Of a stretch of 64,000 nt of DNA, positions 52,593-62,599 are shown piece by piece. Positions within the stretch are counted from its first letter, which is position 1, and the number at the start of each line of letters is the position of its first letter. The stretch is taken from positions 1 to 64,000 of the forward strand of contig CAXXDW010000005.1 of the NCBI GenBank assembly GCA_963665575.2. Direction: 5' to 3'. The notes beneath the pieces are model-generated. The model was not told the DNA's origin. It did no database searches and saw only the letters and a list, made by a program, of their open reading frames with translations. A program made the translations under genes and the position numbers. Source of the DNA: Rariloculus sp963665575. GTDB taxonomy: Bacteria; Pseudomonadota; Gammaproteobacteria; Steroidobacterales; Rariloculaceae.

Positions 52593-53756
52593 ATGAACAA
52601 TCAACGACTGGCATCAGCCGTTCTGGCCAGTGCGGTGTTTCTGGCCGGCACCGGCCAGGCCCACCACTCCAGCGCGCCTCACTTCGACAGTACGCAAGAG
52701 ATATCGATCGAGGGCATCGTCACCGAATGGGCATTCGTCAATCCACATGCCTATATCTACCTCGACGTCACCGACGAGAACGGCGAGGTGCTGAACTGGC
52801 GCTGTGAAGGCAGCTCGTCGACTTCGCTCGGCCGCAACGGTTACTCCGAGGAAACGTTCATACCCGGACAGCAGATAGGGATCGTCGGCAGCCCGGCGAG
52901 ACGAGAGGACTATCACTGCACGTTGACCAGCCTCGTTTTTCCGGACGGAACTGTCGTTGCGAGAAACGGCGCATTACCCGAGGACAAGCGCGTCGGTGCA
53001 CTGCCGACAGTAATTGCGACCGACGTGGCGCGTGAGGATTACCTGCAGAACGGCCAGCCGAATATCAGCGGTTACTGGGTACGTGCCGGTCGGGGCGGTC
53101 CGCCCTCTGCGCGGGTTGGCCTGCCCGGCGGCATGGGGGCTCCGGGCGCAGGTCCGGAGGGTAGTCCGCCCGGCGGTGGCCGCCCCGGTGGTCCGCCGCG
53201 CGGCCCCCAGCTTGCGCTGACTGCGGCAGGCCAGGCTGCGCAGGACGCCTACGAACAGATCTATGACGATCCGAGCATTCACTGCGACATCGGCAATATA
53301 TTTTTCGGCTGGACACACGACGGGCATGTCAACGAGATCCGACAGTACGATGACCGCATCGTGATGCAGTACGGCTACATGGATTTCGTTCGCACCATTC
53401 ACTTGAGCGTAGATGAACATCCCGAAGACATCGTGCCGAGTCGAGGCGGACATTCCATTGGCCGCTGGGAAGGCGACACGCTCGTCATCGATACGGTTGG
53501 CTTCAGCCAGGGCGTACTGCATCCGCTGGGCGGCATACTGAACAGCGATCAGATGACGGCGACCGAGCGGTTTACGTACGACCGGGAAAACCAGACACTC
53601 AACAGTTCCCATGTCGCCGTTGACCCGCTCTTCCTGGAAGAGCCGTATACCCGCCAGGCCGCGATGGGTATCAGCGCAAGACCTTACGAGCCCTACAACT
53701 GCACGGAACTCAGTGGCGACAACAACCGCCGGCCCGAGGACCGAATCAGCAACTGA
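52593..53756 (+). CDS. Secreted DUF6152-type protein, paralogue 1
   Basis: The 387-residue product has a Sec signal peptide whose cleavage after GQA would leave HHSSAPHFDSTQ as the mature start. The first domain (to about residue 120) has the family pattern IEGIVTEWAFVNPHAYIYLDV. The second (from NISGYWVRAG) includes HSIGRWEGDTLVIDTVGFS and shares blocks with the two paralogues at 60288 and 62600. A Gly/Pro-rich insert (about 170-205) is unique to this copy. It stands alone after baeR. Function unknown; mature N-terminal histidines plus the NPH histidine could bind a metal. Confidence 0.8.
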   Translation: MNNQRLASAVLASAVFLAGTGQAHHSSAPHFDSTQEISIEGIVTEWAFVNPHAYIYLDVTDENGEVLNWRCEGSSSTSLGRNGYSEETFIPGQQIGIVGSPARREDYHCTLTSLVFPDGTVVARNGALPEDKRVGALPTVIATDVAREDYLQNGQPNISGYWVRAGRGGPPSARVGLPGGMGAPGAGPEGSPPGGGRPGGPPRGPQLALTAAGQAAQDAYEQIYDDPSIHCDIGNIFFGWTHDGHVNEIRQYDDRIVMQYGYMDFVRTIHLSVDEHPEDIVPSRGGHSIGRWEGDTLVIDTVGFSQGVLHPLGGILNSDQMTATERFTYDRENQTLNSSHVAVDPLFLEEPYTRQAAMGISARPYEPYNCTELSGDNNRRPEDRISN

Positions 53757-53886
53757 ATCGACGACAATTCGCTCAAACGTGTAACGACTTCGCTGCGATC
53801 GATGCGATAAGATTTGTCGGCTACTATCCCGAACCGCCGGAGCCGAATACGGCTTGGCGTAACTCGCAACGGTAAGCGCGTGCGCA

Positions 53887-56800
53887 GTGCTGGCTAAACC
53901 AGGAAACTCATCCGGGTCGGGATCCGACAGTCTCATCCTTGTCGGCGTTGTTAGCTGCTTCATCCTGTCCGGATTCGCTGCGCTGCTTTACCAGACTGCC
54001 TGGATGCGGCAGTTCTCATTGGTCTTCGGCACTTCGGAACTTGCCGTCGCCGCGGTGCTGTCAGCGTACATGGGCGGCCTCGCGCTCGGCGCGGGGCTCG
54101 CCGCGCGCTACGTCAGAAGGGTCAGGCGCCCGGTCCTGGTGTATGGCTTGCTTGAGGCCGGTATCGCCTTGTCGGCACTGGGCGTACCGCTGCTGCTGCA
54201 GCTTGCGAGTTTCCTGTACGCGGCGGTGCTCGGCGGACAGCCGGAACCGGTTGATGCGAGCGGGCTCGGCCAGTCGTTCTTCTATCTCGCAGTTGCGTTC
54301 ATCGTACTGCTGATTCCGACGAGCTTCATGGGCGCCACATTGCCGCTGCTGACAAAGTACGTTGTGCATACCGACGAGCAGGTTGGCAGCCGCGTCGGCA
54401 TGCTTTATGCGACGAATACAGTCGGCGCGATCGCCGGCACGCTGGTCGCCGCATTTCTGCTGCTGCCGCGTTTCGGCCTGATGGGTACCGTCTATTTCGG
54501 AGTTGCCGTCAACTTTCTCGTATTCGTGCTGGCAGCGGTGCTCGCGCGCCGCTTCGATGACACACGGCAGCCTGCTGACGAAGCCGAAGCACAGACGGCC
54601 GCGCGGTCGGTTCAAGCAGCCGCGACAGCGGTCAGCACCCGCCGACTGTGGGTACTGCCGATCATGCTGCTGAGCGGCGCGAATACATTCATCTACGAAG
54701 TGTTGTGGACGCGACTGCTGGGTCATGTACTGGGCGGCAGCATTACTGCATTTGCCACCATGCTGGCCGGATTCCTGAGCGGCATCGCGATTGGCAGCGC
54801 AATCGCATCGCGCTTTGCGAAGCGCAGGGAAACTTCGACACGCGGGTTCGTGATGGTTCAGTGCGGCATTGCTCTAACGTCGATGATGATCTATCAGCTT
54901 CTGCCGCTGACGATTCGTGACTCTGTCGGACTCAACGGCAATATCGTGCTGGCGATCTCCGTCCTGCTGCCGGCAACGATCTTTATCGGCGCGACCTTTC
55001 CGCTGGCGGTAAGAATGCTCGCGATCGATGAAACCGATGCGCCGTCATCGTCGGCAAAGGTGTACTCGTGGAATACGGTGGGGGCAATCGTCGGTGCGAC
55101 CCTTGCCGCATTCCTTCTGATTCCGGCGCTGAAGTATGAAGGCGCTATCCGGTTCGCCGTCCTGCTCAATGCCTCGCTGGCGGCTGCGGCATTCGTCGTG
55201 ATGGCGCAGCGTCCGCGGCGGCTGCTCGGATCGGTCCTTGCATTCATTGTCGTTCTTGCCGTGCTCTATCGACCTGCGATGCCTGAGGAGATTCTGCGGG
55301 CATCGCCGATCTATCCGCAGCCCGGTGGGGAAATTCAATTCTATGAAGTCGGGCGCTCCGCAACGGTGCTGGTCATCGAAGAGAACGGATTCCTGAATCT
55401 GCGCACCAACGGGCTGCCGGAAGCCTCCACATCGTTGCGCGGCGCACCCCCGAGCCCACACAACCAGTTGATCTTGTCGACGCTGCCGGTGCTCGCGCGA
55501 CCCGACGCAGAGCGGATGCTGGTCATCGGGCTTGGCGCCGGCGTCACACTGGAGGGCGTACCCGATTCCGTGCGCGCGATCGACGTGATCGAACTCGAGC
55601 CACAGGTGCTTGCGGCCAACCGGTTCTTTGGCGAAGACCGGGCGCTCGACCCGCTGCAGGATCCGCGCTTCACGATCACGATCAATGACGCGCGCAGCGC
55701 CCTGACACTGACCGACAAGACTTACGACGTCATCGTGTCGCAGCCTTCACATCCCTGGACCGCGGGTGCATCGCATCTCTACACGCGCGAGTTCATGCAA
55801 CTGGCACAGGAGCATCTGGCTGAAGACGGGGTCTTCCTGCAGTGGATGAACACACAGTTTGTCGACGAGTTCCTGCTGCGCAGCCTGTGTGCGACGTTAC
55901 TCGATGTTTTTCCGAATGTGCGCGTTTATCAATGGGACCCGGAAGTGTTGTTCTTCCTCGGCTCTGCTGCGCCGCTGAACGTTGAAACCGAAATGGCGCG
56001 GACCGGCCGCCCGCTGCACGACGCTGTTCTCAGCTATCTCGAGAAGGGCGTCGGATCCGTCGAGGACGTTGCCGCCGCACTGGCGCTGGACCAGGAAAAC
56101 ATCGAGATCTTTGCGCGCGGCGGTGAACTGATCACTGACAACAACAATTACCTCGCGACGAATTCGGCGCGCGCCATGGATCGCGGCGAAATTCTGCGCC
56201 GCAATGAGCTCTACGATCTCCTGAAACCTTATGACCCGCTCATCCAGCCGGACAGCCGGCTGCGCCGCGAACTCGGCGATCGGCTCAATTTCCCCTACAT
56301 ATCGCGTCGCCTCGAAGACGACGGTCTGGCCCGGCGCGCCATTGATCTCGCCAACAGCCTGGTTGACAGCGGCGACGCGCAGTCGCTCGTCATGATTGGC
56401 CGCGGCCAGGAGCGCCAGGGCAACCGCGCGGAGTCGCAGCGCAATCTGCGCCTGGCGCTCGCCGCGGAACCCGACAATCAGCAGGCCAGGTTCGCGCTGC
56501 TCGAACCCTGGCTGCTCGGCGCAGCCAACGCCGGAGTCCCCGGCTATGTTGCGGAAGAACTGCCAAACGTCAGCGGTACGGCTGCGGCGACGCTGGCCGG
56601 ACTCGCGGCCTTCCACCGCGACGACATGCGCGAGCTCGTCGATCTGGACGCGCCGCTTGCTGAGGTTTCGCCATCCGACCTGTGGTACGAAACGAGCGTC
56701 AAACTGCGGGCCGAGTGGCGGGTCCGGCTGACTTCACCGGAACTGCAGCCGCGCATGGCCAGGGAAGCCACGGCCCTGATCGATAGCGCGGTCGTCTTCT

Positions 56801-57102
56801 CGAACGACTTCAGTCTTCTGACGATGCGGCTGCGCTCCACGCTCGTTGCGGGCGAAATCGACAGCGCTCTGGAGACGGCGCGCCGACTGCTTTTTCTGAT
56901 CAGAGGTCAGGCTGAGCAGGCAGCCGAAGGCCACGTCACGCTGCCTCCGGTACTGATCGGGCTCAGACTGGGGCAGATCGAGGAAGTCCGGCGCCTGCTC
57001 GCACAGTTGCTCAGCGAAGGCCGTGTCAGCGAATCCGTGGTCGACACCATCGAAGCCACTGCAGCGGATACCGAAGCGATGCTGAATGCGTTGCCGGGCT
57101 AG
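53887..57102 (+). CDS. Large membrane protein with spermidine-synthase-like domain and C-terminal TPR region
   Basis: GTG 53887 opens a 1071-residue protein. The N-terminal 470 residues are a multi-helix membrane domain (about 12-14 helices; LYQTAWMRQFSLVFGTSELA, LYATNTVGAIAGTLVAAFLL, and a second similar half with YEVLWTRLLGHVLGGSITAF). The middle (about 490-690) is a spermidine/spermine-synthase-like methyltransferase fold (MLVIGLGAGVTLEGV, DVIELEPQVLAANRFF, DARSALTLTDKTYDVIVSQPSHPWTAGA). The last 300 residues are helical and TPR-like. Such fused proteins are widespread in marine and soil bacteria, but their substrate is unknown. It lies between a DUF6152-type gene and a TonB receptor. Confidence 0.8.
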   Translation: MLAKPGNSSGSGSDSLILVGVVSCFILSGFAALLYQTAWMRQFSLVFGTSELAVAAVLSAYMGGLALGAGLAARYVRRVRRPVLVYGLLEAGIALSALGVPLLLQLASFLYAAVLGGQPEPVDASGLGQSFFYLAVAFIVLLIPTSFMGATLPLLTKYVVHTDEQVGSRVGMLYATNTVGAIAGTLVAAFLLLPRFGLMGTVYFGVAVNFLVFVLAAVLARRFDDTRQPADEAEAQTAARSVQAAATAVSTRRLWVLPIMLLSGANTFIYEVLWTRLLGHVLGGSITAFATMLAGFLSGIAIGSAIASRFAKRRETSTRGFVMVQCGIALTSMMIYQLLPLTIRDSVGLNGNIVLAISVLLPATIFIGATFPLAVRMLAIDETDAPSSSAKVYSWNTVGAIVGATLAAFLLIPALKYEGAIRFAVLLNASLAAAAFVVMAQRPRRLLGSVLAFIVVLAVLYRPAMPEEILRASPIYPQPGGEIQFYEVGRSATVLVIEENGFLNLRTNGLPEASTSLRGAPPSPHNQLILSTLPVLARPDAERMLVIGLGAGVTLEGVPDSVRAIDVIELEPQVLAANRFFGEDRALDPLQDPRFTITINDARSALTLTDKTYDVIVSQPSHPWTAGASHLYTREFMQLAQEHLAEDGVFLQWMNTQFVDEFLLRSLCATLLDVFPNVRVYQWDPEVLFFLGSAAPLNVETEMARTGRPLHDAVLSYLEKGVGSVEDVAAALALDQENIEIFARGGELITDNNNYLATNSARAMDRGEILRRNELYDLLKPYDPLIQPDSRLRRELGDRLNFPYISRRLEDDGLARRAIDLANSLVDSGDAQSLVMIGRGQERQGNRAESQRNLRLALAAEPDNQQARFALLEPWLLGAANAGVPGYVAEELPNVSGTAAATLAGLAAFHRDDMRELVDLDAPLAEVSPSDLWYETSVKLRAEWRVRLTSPELQPRMAREATALIDSAVVFSNDFSLLTMRLRSTLVAGEIDSALETARRLLFLIRGQAEQAAEGHVTLPPVLIGLRLGQIEEVRRLLAQLLSEGRVSESVVDTIEATAADTEAMLNALPG

Positions 57103-57344
57103 CCCGCAACGAACGCAACAGCCGCCAGGCCCCTTCGCCGATAACGCCGTGCTTGGCGGTCAGTCGTAGCCCCGTCACATCGCCGGGTTTCCTCGGAAAC
57201 TCCATACTTTCACCACAATTCAGCGGTACGCTCCCGATCAAAAGACCAATGATTCTCAGTATGGCGTAATTGCAGCAGCTTGCTGAGGCGAGTACGCTGC
57301 GCCGCTGCTTTCATGAAAACTGCTGACTTTTTCGAGGGGTCCAA

Positions 57345-59994
57345 ATGAGCAACTTCAGAAATCCGCTGGTCGCGGCCGTGTCCCTGTCTGTGCTCCATAG
57401 CGCGCCAAGCCTTGCTCAGGACGATGGCGCGATGCTGGAGCTGGAACAGATCGTCGTTACGGCACGCAAGCGCGAAGAGAGTCTGCAGGAAGTACCCGTA
57501 TCGATTTCCGTGCTCGGAGATACGATGCTTCAGGATACGAACATCCTGACTCAAAACGATCTGTTCGAACTGATTCCCGGCATCTACTACGACCAGGGCC
57601 CGGATCGCAACGCTGCATTCCCGAGCGTGCGCGGCGTTCAGTCGAATGAGATCGCGACCAACCGAACCAAGGTCACTTCCTTCGTTGACGGCATGCCGAT
57701 TCTTGGATCGCAGGGCGCCCTTGGCTTCGGTAACGTGGCGCAGGTCGAGGTGTTTCGCGGTCCGCAAAGCGCGGCATTCGGTCGCTCGACTTTCGGTGGC
57801 GCGATCAACTACGTGACGCGCGATCCTGGCGACGAATACGAAGGCCGCGTTACTGCGGACGTCAGCGACTATGGCCGCAGGCTTGTGCGTGGCCAGGTCA
57901 GCGGACCGATCAGCGACACAGTCGGCTTCATGCTCAACGCAGAGTACGAAGACAGCAGCGCACCGGGCGATTTCATTGCGACCGACGGATTCGAGTACGG
58001 CACACGCGCAACGGATCAGATCTCCGGCAAGCTCGTATTCGACCCGAACGATAATCTGCACATTGAGATGACATTCAGCCATACCGACGTCACGGACGGC
58101 CCAACCGTGCAGTACTTCGTTTCCGAAGCGGCCCGCGATGCCTGCCTGGGACAGCTTGGCAGCAGAGGTATTTTCAACCCAGCGATGATGGGCGGTGGCG
58201 TTTACATCGACGGTACGTTCGACTGCGACTGGGACCAGGGTGCGCAAATCGCCTCGCAGCAGGACCGCTCGGTCGTCCTCGCTGAGGCGTTTGACAACCC
58301 GGCGTACGCCCGGCAGTTCCCGCAGTATCAGAACCTGAGCTCGGAGCAGCAGGACGATCTGCTGTTCCTTGCGCGCTCGCAGTCCGTCTTTGGTGACTTC
58401 GAGGGCGCCGAGGACGAACGCGATCGCTTCACGCTGCAGCTCGACTGGCTGGCGGAAAACGGTAGCGCCATTCAGGCATCGTTCATGACGTCCGAAGAGT
58501 TCTACATTCGCGGCAACGACACGAGTCGCGACCCGGACCTCCCGATCACGTTTGCTCCTGGAAGGGGCGTTGACTGGGTGCTCGTCGACATGGGGCCGAT
58601 GGCAACGCTCGGCACGATCATGTCGGATCCGACAGATATCGACGAAACCTATGCCGAGGTTCGCTGGGTGTCTCCGGCTGACAATCGCCTGCGTTCCGTC
58701 GTCGGCGTCTCGTACTACGACTATGACTTCCTGACCACGCTTTACTTCGGCGGTTATGGGGCCATTGCGGCGGGACCGGACGCGGTCGCGCGTTATCTGG
58801 CGCTTACCGGCGACGATGTTTCGGTTCCGGATCAGTTGCTCGGCGAATCCGCAACCAACACGGGAGTCTTCTTCAACGCCAGCTACGACATCACCGATCA
58901 GGCAACGGTTACGTTCGAAGGCCGGTACCAGGATGACGAAGTCTCCGGCACCGATACCATTTCCGGCAATTCCGGTTCGGTGACGACCACGAAATTCATT
59001 CCGCGCCTGTCGTTCAACTACCACTTCAATGACGACGCCACGTTCTACGCGCAGTATGCCGAGGGCAATAATCCGGCCGGCGTCAATGTCGGTTTTTTCA
59101 ATCCGGCGATCATTGCCAGCCTGACCAATGCCAACGCACTGTGGGCGGAAACGAATGGCGCCGAAGGTGCGCCGTACACGGTCCCAAGTGTCGAGAATTT
59201 CGAGGAAGAAGAACTTGAAAACCTCGAGTTCGGATTCAAGGGCACGGCACTCGATGGCCGCCTCCAGTATTCAACGGCGATCTATTTCATGGAGTGGCGC
59301 GACAACGTGGTCCCACAGAACCTGTACTGGGGACCCACTCTGCTGCCGGGTGAACGGGCAGCGCCGCAAGACGGTAACCGCACGTTTCTCAACGCCGGCG
59401 ATCAGGATATGCAGGGCATCGAATTCGAGGGCAACCTGCAGATAACGGACCGCTTGCGGCTGCGAGCGGTGCTCGGCCTGCTCGATGCGGAATACGCTGA
59501 CTTCTGCGACGTGGGCCCTGTTCGGCGCGCTTGGCCCGCATGCCGTGGCCACCGGAAGGGCAACCTTTGAGAGAGGCGACCAATTCGGCACGCCGTGTTA
59601 TCGCGTTGATGGCAACGAACTGCGGGAACAGCCGAACGTCACGGCTGCACTCAGCCCAAGCTACCGCGCCGATTTCGGCAACACGGGGCTGCAGTGGATG
59701 GCACGCGCGGATATCCGCTGGGAGTCGGGTCAATGGCGCGATACGGCGAATATCGGCAAGACTGAAGACCTGTTGCAGATCAACGCGTTCCTTGGTCTGA
59801 GCGGTGAACTGTGGGATGCCACGCTGTACATCAACAACCTCACGGATGAAGACGCACCGCGAAATATCGCAGGCAATGAGGATGTATCGATCACGGGCAA
59901 CTTCCTCACTATTGGAAACGATCCTCGATCGAACTTCCTGATCGTACCGCGTCAGCCGCGCACGGTCGGATTCCGAATGGATTACCGGTTCTAG
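57345..59994 (+). CDS. TonB-dependent outer-membrane receptor, interrupted by one frameshift
   Basis: Outer-membrane active transporter of about 882 residues when joined. ATG 57345 is preceded by GAGGGG and starts a signal peptide; the TonB box/plug start is LEQIVVTARKREESLQEVPVSI, followed by the plug (PSVRGVQSNEIAT, QSAAFGRSTFGGAINYVTRDP) and the barrel. The frame shifts at GGGCCC 59513-59518: reading one base fewer turns DVGP into DVGLFGALGPHAVATGRATF and continues to FRMDYRF at 59994, a normal C-terminal aromatic. The substrate is unknown; NTFGGAIN-type plugs are common to the whole class. An upstream gap (57103-57344) holds no clear promoter. Confidence 0.88.
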
Positions 59995-60242
59995 GCAGTT
60001 TCCCCTGGCCGGAACTTCCGGAGGCGGTCCGATCCAACCCGGCGGAGCGCACGGTGTCGGGCAGAAGGGCCAGCACGCGGTACTTCGTGACGGTGGCCAG
60101 ATCGCTTGGCCGGGTGCGGAAGGTTTGCGCGCGCCTGCATGCAACCACGTCGTTCATCATCGGCGGCGCGGTCATCGCGGATCCTGATGTCATTTCGGGC
60201 TAGCCGGGGGGCGGTTAAAGGTCGGGAAATTCCTGTCGTCGA

Positions 60243-60261
60243 GAACCTGGATGCCAGGTTC
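60243..60261 (+). promoter_or_regulatory. Perfect 8-bp hairpin in the leader of DUF6152 paralogue 2
   Basis: GAACCTGG (60243-60250), loop ATG, CCAGGTTC (60254-60261), 26 bp before the ATG at 60288. It may be an operator half-site pair, or an mRNA structure controlling translation. No factor can be assigned. Confidence 0.4.
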
Positions 60262-60287
60262 GAAATCAATGCTATCGAGGGCGTTTC

Positions 60288-61346
60288 ATGAAGACACTGA
60301 TTCAACTATTGGTCATCCTGACGGTCGTGGGTTTCGGCGCCCGCGCTCCGCAAGCACACCATTCGTTTGCGGCTACATTCAAGTCCGACGAGACAATTGC
60401 GGTTGAAGGCGTGGTTACGGAGTTCAGCTTCACCAATCCGCACATTCTCGTTTATCTCGACGTGACCGACGCTGATGGTTCGGTCACCAACTGGATGAGC
60501 GAAGGGGCGGCCGCAAATCTGATGCGTCGCTCGGGCTGGGACAGGGATACGCTCGAGCCTGGCGATGTCATTCGAGTGCATGGGAATTCGACCCATGACG
60601 GCTCTCCCATGGTCTCGATCGAGAGCATCGACGTGTTGGAGGGCGGAGCCGTCGTACGAACTCTGAGCCGGGACCGGCGCGGTGCTCAAGCCCGCGCTGC
60701 AGCCGCTGTCGAAACCGCACCGCTCCCGCTGCGATTGGCTGACGGTCGTCCCAATCTGACCGGTGCCTGGACCCAGAATTTTGGTGCACGACGCGGGCCA
60801 CCCGGTTCCGAGGATCCACCGGTTCCCTTGAGCGAGGCCGGCGAAGCCGCTCAGGCCGCCTTCGATCCTGCCAACGATCCGCAGATCTTCTGTGATCCGC
60901 CGGGTCTCGTTCGGCAGGCGGGCATGACGCCACATCCGTTGCGAATCACCCAAAATGACGATCACGTCGTTTTCGAGTGGGAGGAATATGGCGGAAGGCG
61001 CATCGTCTACTTCGGTGACGAACTCGCGCTGCCGGGGCCCGGAACGTATCTCGGCGATTCGATTGCCCGCTACGAAGGGGACACGTTGGTTGTCGAAACG
61101 GTCAATCTCATGGGGGGAAACCCGTCCAACCCGAGCGGGTATCCGCTCAGTGACCGCACGACCACCCTCGAGCGATACTCGCGTGCCGACGATTCCCGGA
61201 ATATCCCGACGATCAGCATCGAAGTGGCGGTCACGGATCCTGTAAACCTGAGCGACACCTGGACCCTGCGCAGATCAAAGGTCTATTCGGCCGACTACGA
61301 ATTCATCGAGAATGACTGTCGAGTGCCGTTGCGAGAACGCGGGTGA
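60288..61346 (+). CDS. Secreted DUF6152-type protein, paralogue 2
   Basis: The 352-residue product has a signal peptide ending near PQA, giving HHSFAATFKSDE as the mature start. The first domain reads VEGVVTEFSFTNPHILVYLDV, the second starts NLTGAWTQNFG and contains DSIARYEGDTLVVETVNLM. It is more diverged from paralogues 1 and 3 than those are from each other: its second-domain cysteines lie in FCDPPGL and ENDCRVPL rather than in the HCDIGN or NCESGN blocks. It follows the TonB receptor by 293 bp, where no gene is seen. Function unknown. Confidence 0.78.
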   Translation: MKTLIQLLVILTVVGFGARAPQAHHSFAATFKSDETIAVEGVVTEFSFTNPHILVYLDVTDADGSVTNWMSEGAAANLMRRSGWDRDTLEPGDVIRVHGNSTHDGSPMVSIESIDVLEGGAVVRTLSRDRRGAQARAAAAVETAPLPLRLADGRPNLTGAWTQNFGARRGPPGSEDPPVPLSEAGEAAQAAFDPANDPQIFCDPPGLVRQAGMTPHPLRITQNDDHVVFEWEEYGGRRIVYFGDELALPGPGTYLGDSIARYEGDTLVVETVNLMGGNPSNPSGYPLSDRTTTLERYSRADDSRNIPTISIEVAVTDPVNLSDTWTLRRSKVYSADYEFIENDCRVPLRERG

Positions 61347-61507
61347 TCGAACGGCGTGCACAGAACATGTGACAATTGCGCACGCGCCCGCGGCGACGGT
61401 GTATCGGCACATTGACCAGGCGACCGTCGCGGGACCCTCGTGCGGTGTTGGAGCAGTAAACGGGAAGAGCATCGACATCGAACAAGCGTAACGCCAACGA
61501 GATCATC

Positions 61508-62551
61508 ATGCGCACCAGACGAAGATTCATGAGAGACAGCCTGACGACGGGTGCGGTCGTTGGCCTGGGCCTGCCCGGCGTACGACTGGCGTCGGCGCAG
61601 GACAGCACGGACGAGCAAACGCGCAACAAGGCCGTGGTCCGGCGCTTCATGGAATCCCAGGGTACGGCGGAATACGAGCAGCTGCTTGCCGAGCTGCGGT
61701 CACCGAACTACCGGCGCCTGCGAGGCGGATTCGAAAACCTGGCGGCGAATGCCGCCGGATCGGAACTGGCCGAGGCCGCTCAGCCGGTGCGAACGGCAAT
61801 TCCCGATCGTACCGACACCATCGATCTGGTGATCGCAGACGGGGATCGGGTCGGTATCCGGTTCCGCATCCAGGGGACGCACGAAGGCAACTTTTTCGGC
61901 ATTCCGGCGACCGGGAGATCTATCGACATCCAGGAAGTCGGCATCTTGAGACTCGACGACGGCAAATTGATCGAGGGATGGTTCATGGCCGACGAGGCCG
62001 GGTTGCTGAAGCAGCTTGGTGTAGGGCTGCCAACCCGGCGCGACGGCAGGCGAGTCGTACCGGCGCCGGCGACCGAGGCGCGATACGGGCAGGCGGTGCT
62101 GGAGGACCTTCTCGCCGAGCCGGCCGATTCGCAGACCTGGCGCAACAAGTTGACGGTTGCCGCTTACAAATCGGCATCGCCACCGCCGGGGCTATTGCCG
62201 GATCGGCCGGGACGGCCCTACGACACGTATCTGCGAGGCGGATTCAAGCACCTCGTCGACTACGGGAATGCACACGGATTGAGCGAACAGAACATCGGTC
62301 AGGCGTTTCCGGACCGTCAGGACAAGGTCGACTGCGTGCTTGGGGAGGGTGACAGCGTCTGGATCCAGTTCAGGCTGAGCGGCACGCACACCAACAGCCT
62401 GTACGGTATCCCTCCGACCCATGGCCCGGTCGAAGCGGCGGAGGTGGGCATCATGACGTTCGCCAATGGCCGCTGGGCTACTGGTTGGTTCTTCGGAGAT
62501 GATCTCGGGATGGCGCTCCAGCTCGGTGCTCCCGACATCGTCACGTCGTAA
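61508..62551 (+). CDS. Secreted double SnoaL-like (ester cyclase-type) protein
   Basis: The 347-residue product has a twin-arginine-like signal (RTRRRFMRDSLTTGAVVGLGLPGVRLASAQ). Two copies of a SnoaL/NTF2-like fold follow (about 35-180 and 185-340); each contains a similar core: VIADGDRVGIRFRIQGTHEGNFFGIPATGRSI in the first and LGEGDSVWIQFRLSGTHTNSLYGIPPTHGPV in the second. SnoaL-like proteins include polyketide cyclases and many hydrolases or isomerases, so no reaction can be named. It lies between two DUF6152-type genes on the same strand and may be coexpressed with them. Confidence 0.78.
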   Translation: MRTRRRFMRDSLTTGAVVGLGLPGVRLASAQDSTDEQTRNKAVVRRFMESQGTAEYEQLLAELRSPNYRRLRGGFENLAANAAGSELAEAAQPVRTAIPDRTDTIDLVIADGDRVGIRFRIQGTHEGNFFGIPATGRSIDIQEVGILRLDDGKLIEGWFMADEAGLLKQLGVGLPTRRDGRRVVPAPATEARYGQAVLEDLLAEPADSQTWRNKLTVAAYKSASPPPGLLPDRPGRPYDTYLRGGFKHLVDYGNAHGLSEQNIGQAFPDRQDKVDCVLGEGDSVWIQFRLSGTHTNSLYGIPPTHGPVEAAEVGIMTFANGRWATGWFFGDDLGMALQLGAPDIVTS

Positions 62552-62599
62552 CCGACCCGGGCTGGATATCAGTCCGCTGGATTGTACCTGGAGAACTCC

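Noticed and set aside
59909..60193. Minus-strand open frame after the TonB receptor
   Set aside because: No recognisable domain, overlaps the receptor's C-terminus and lacks a ribosome site.
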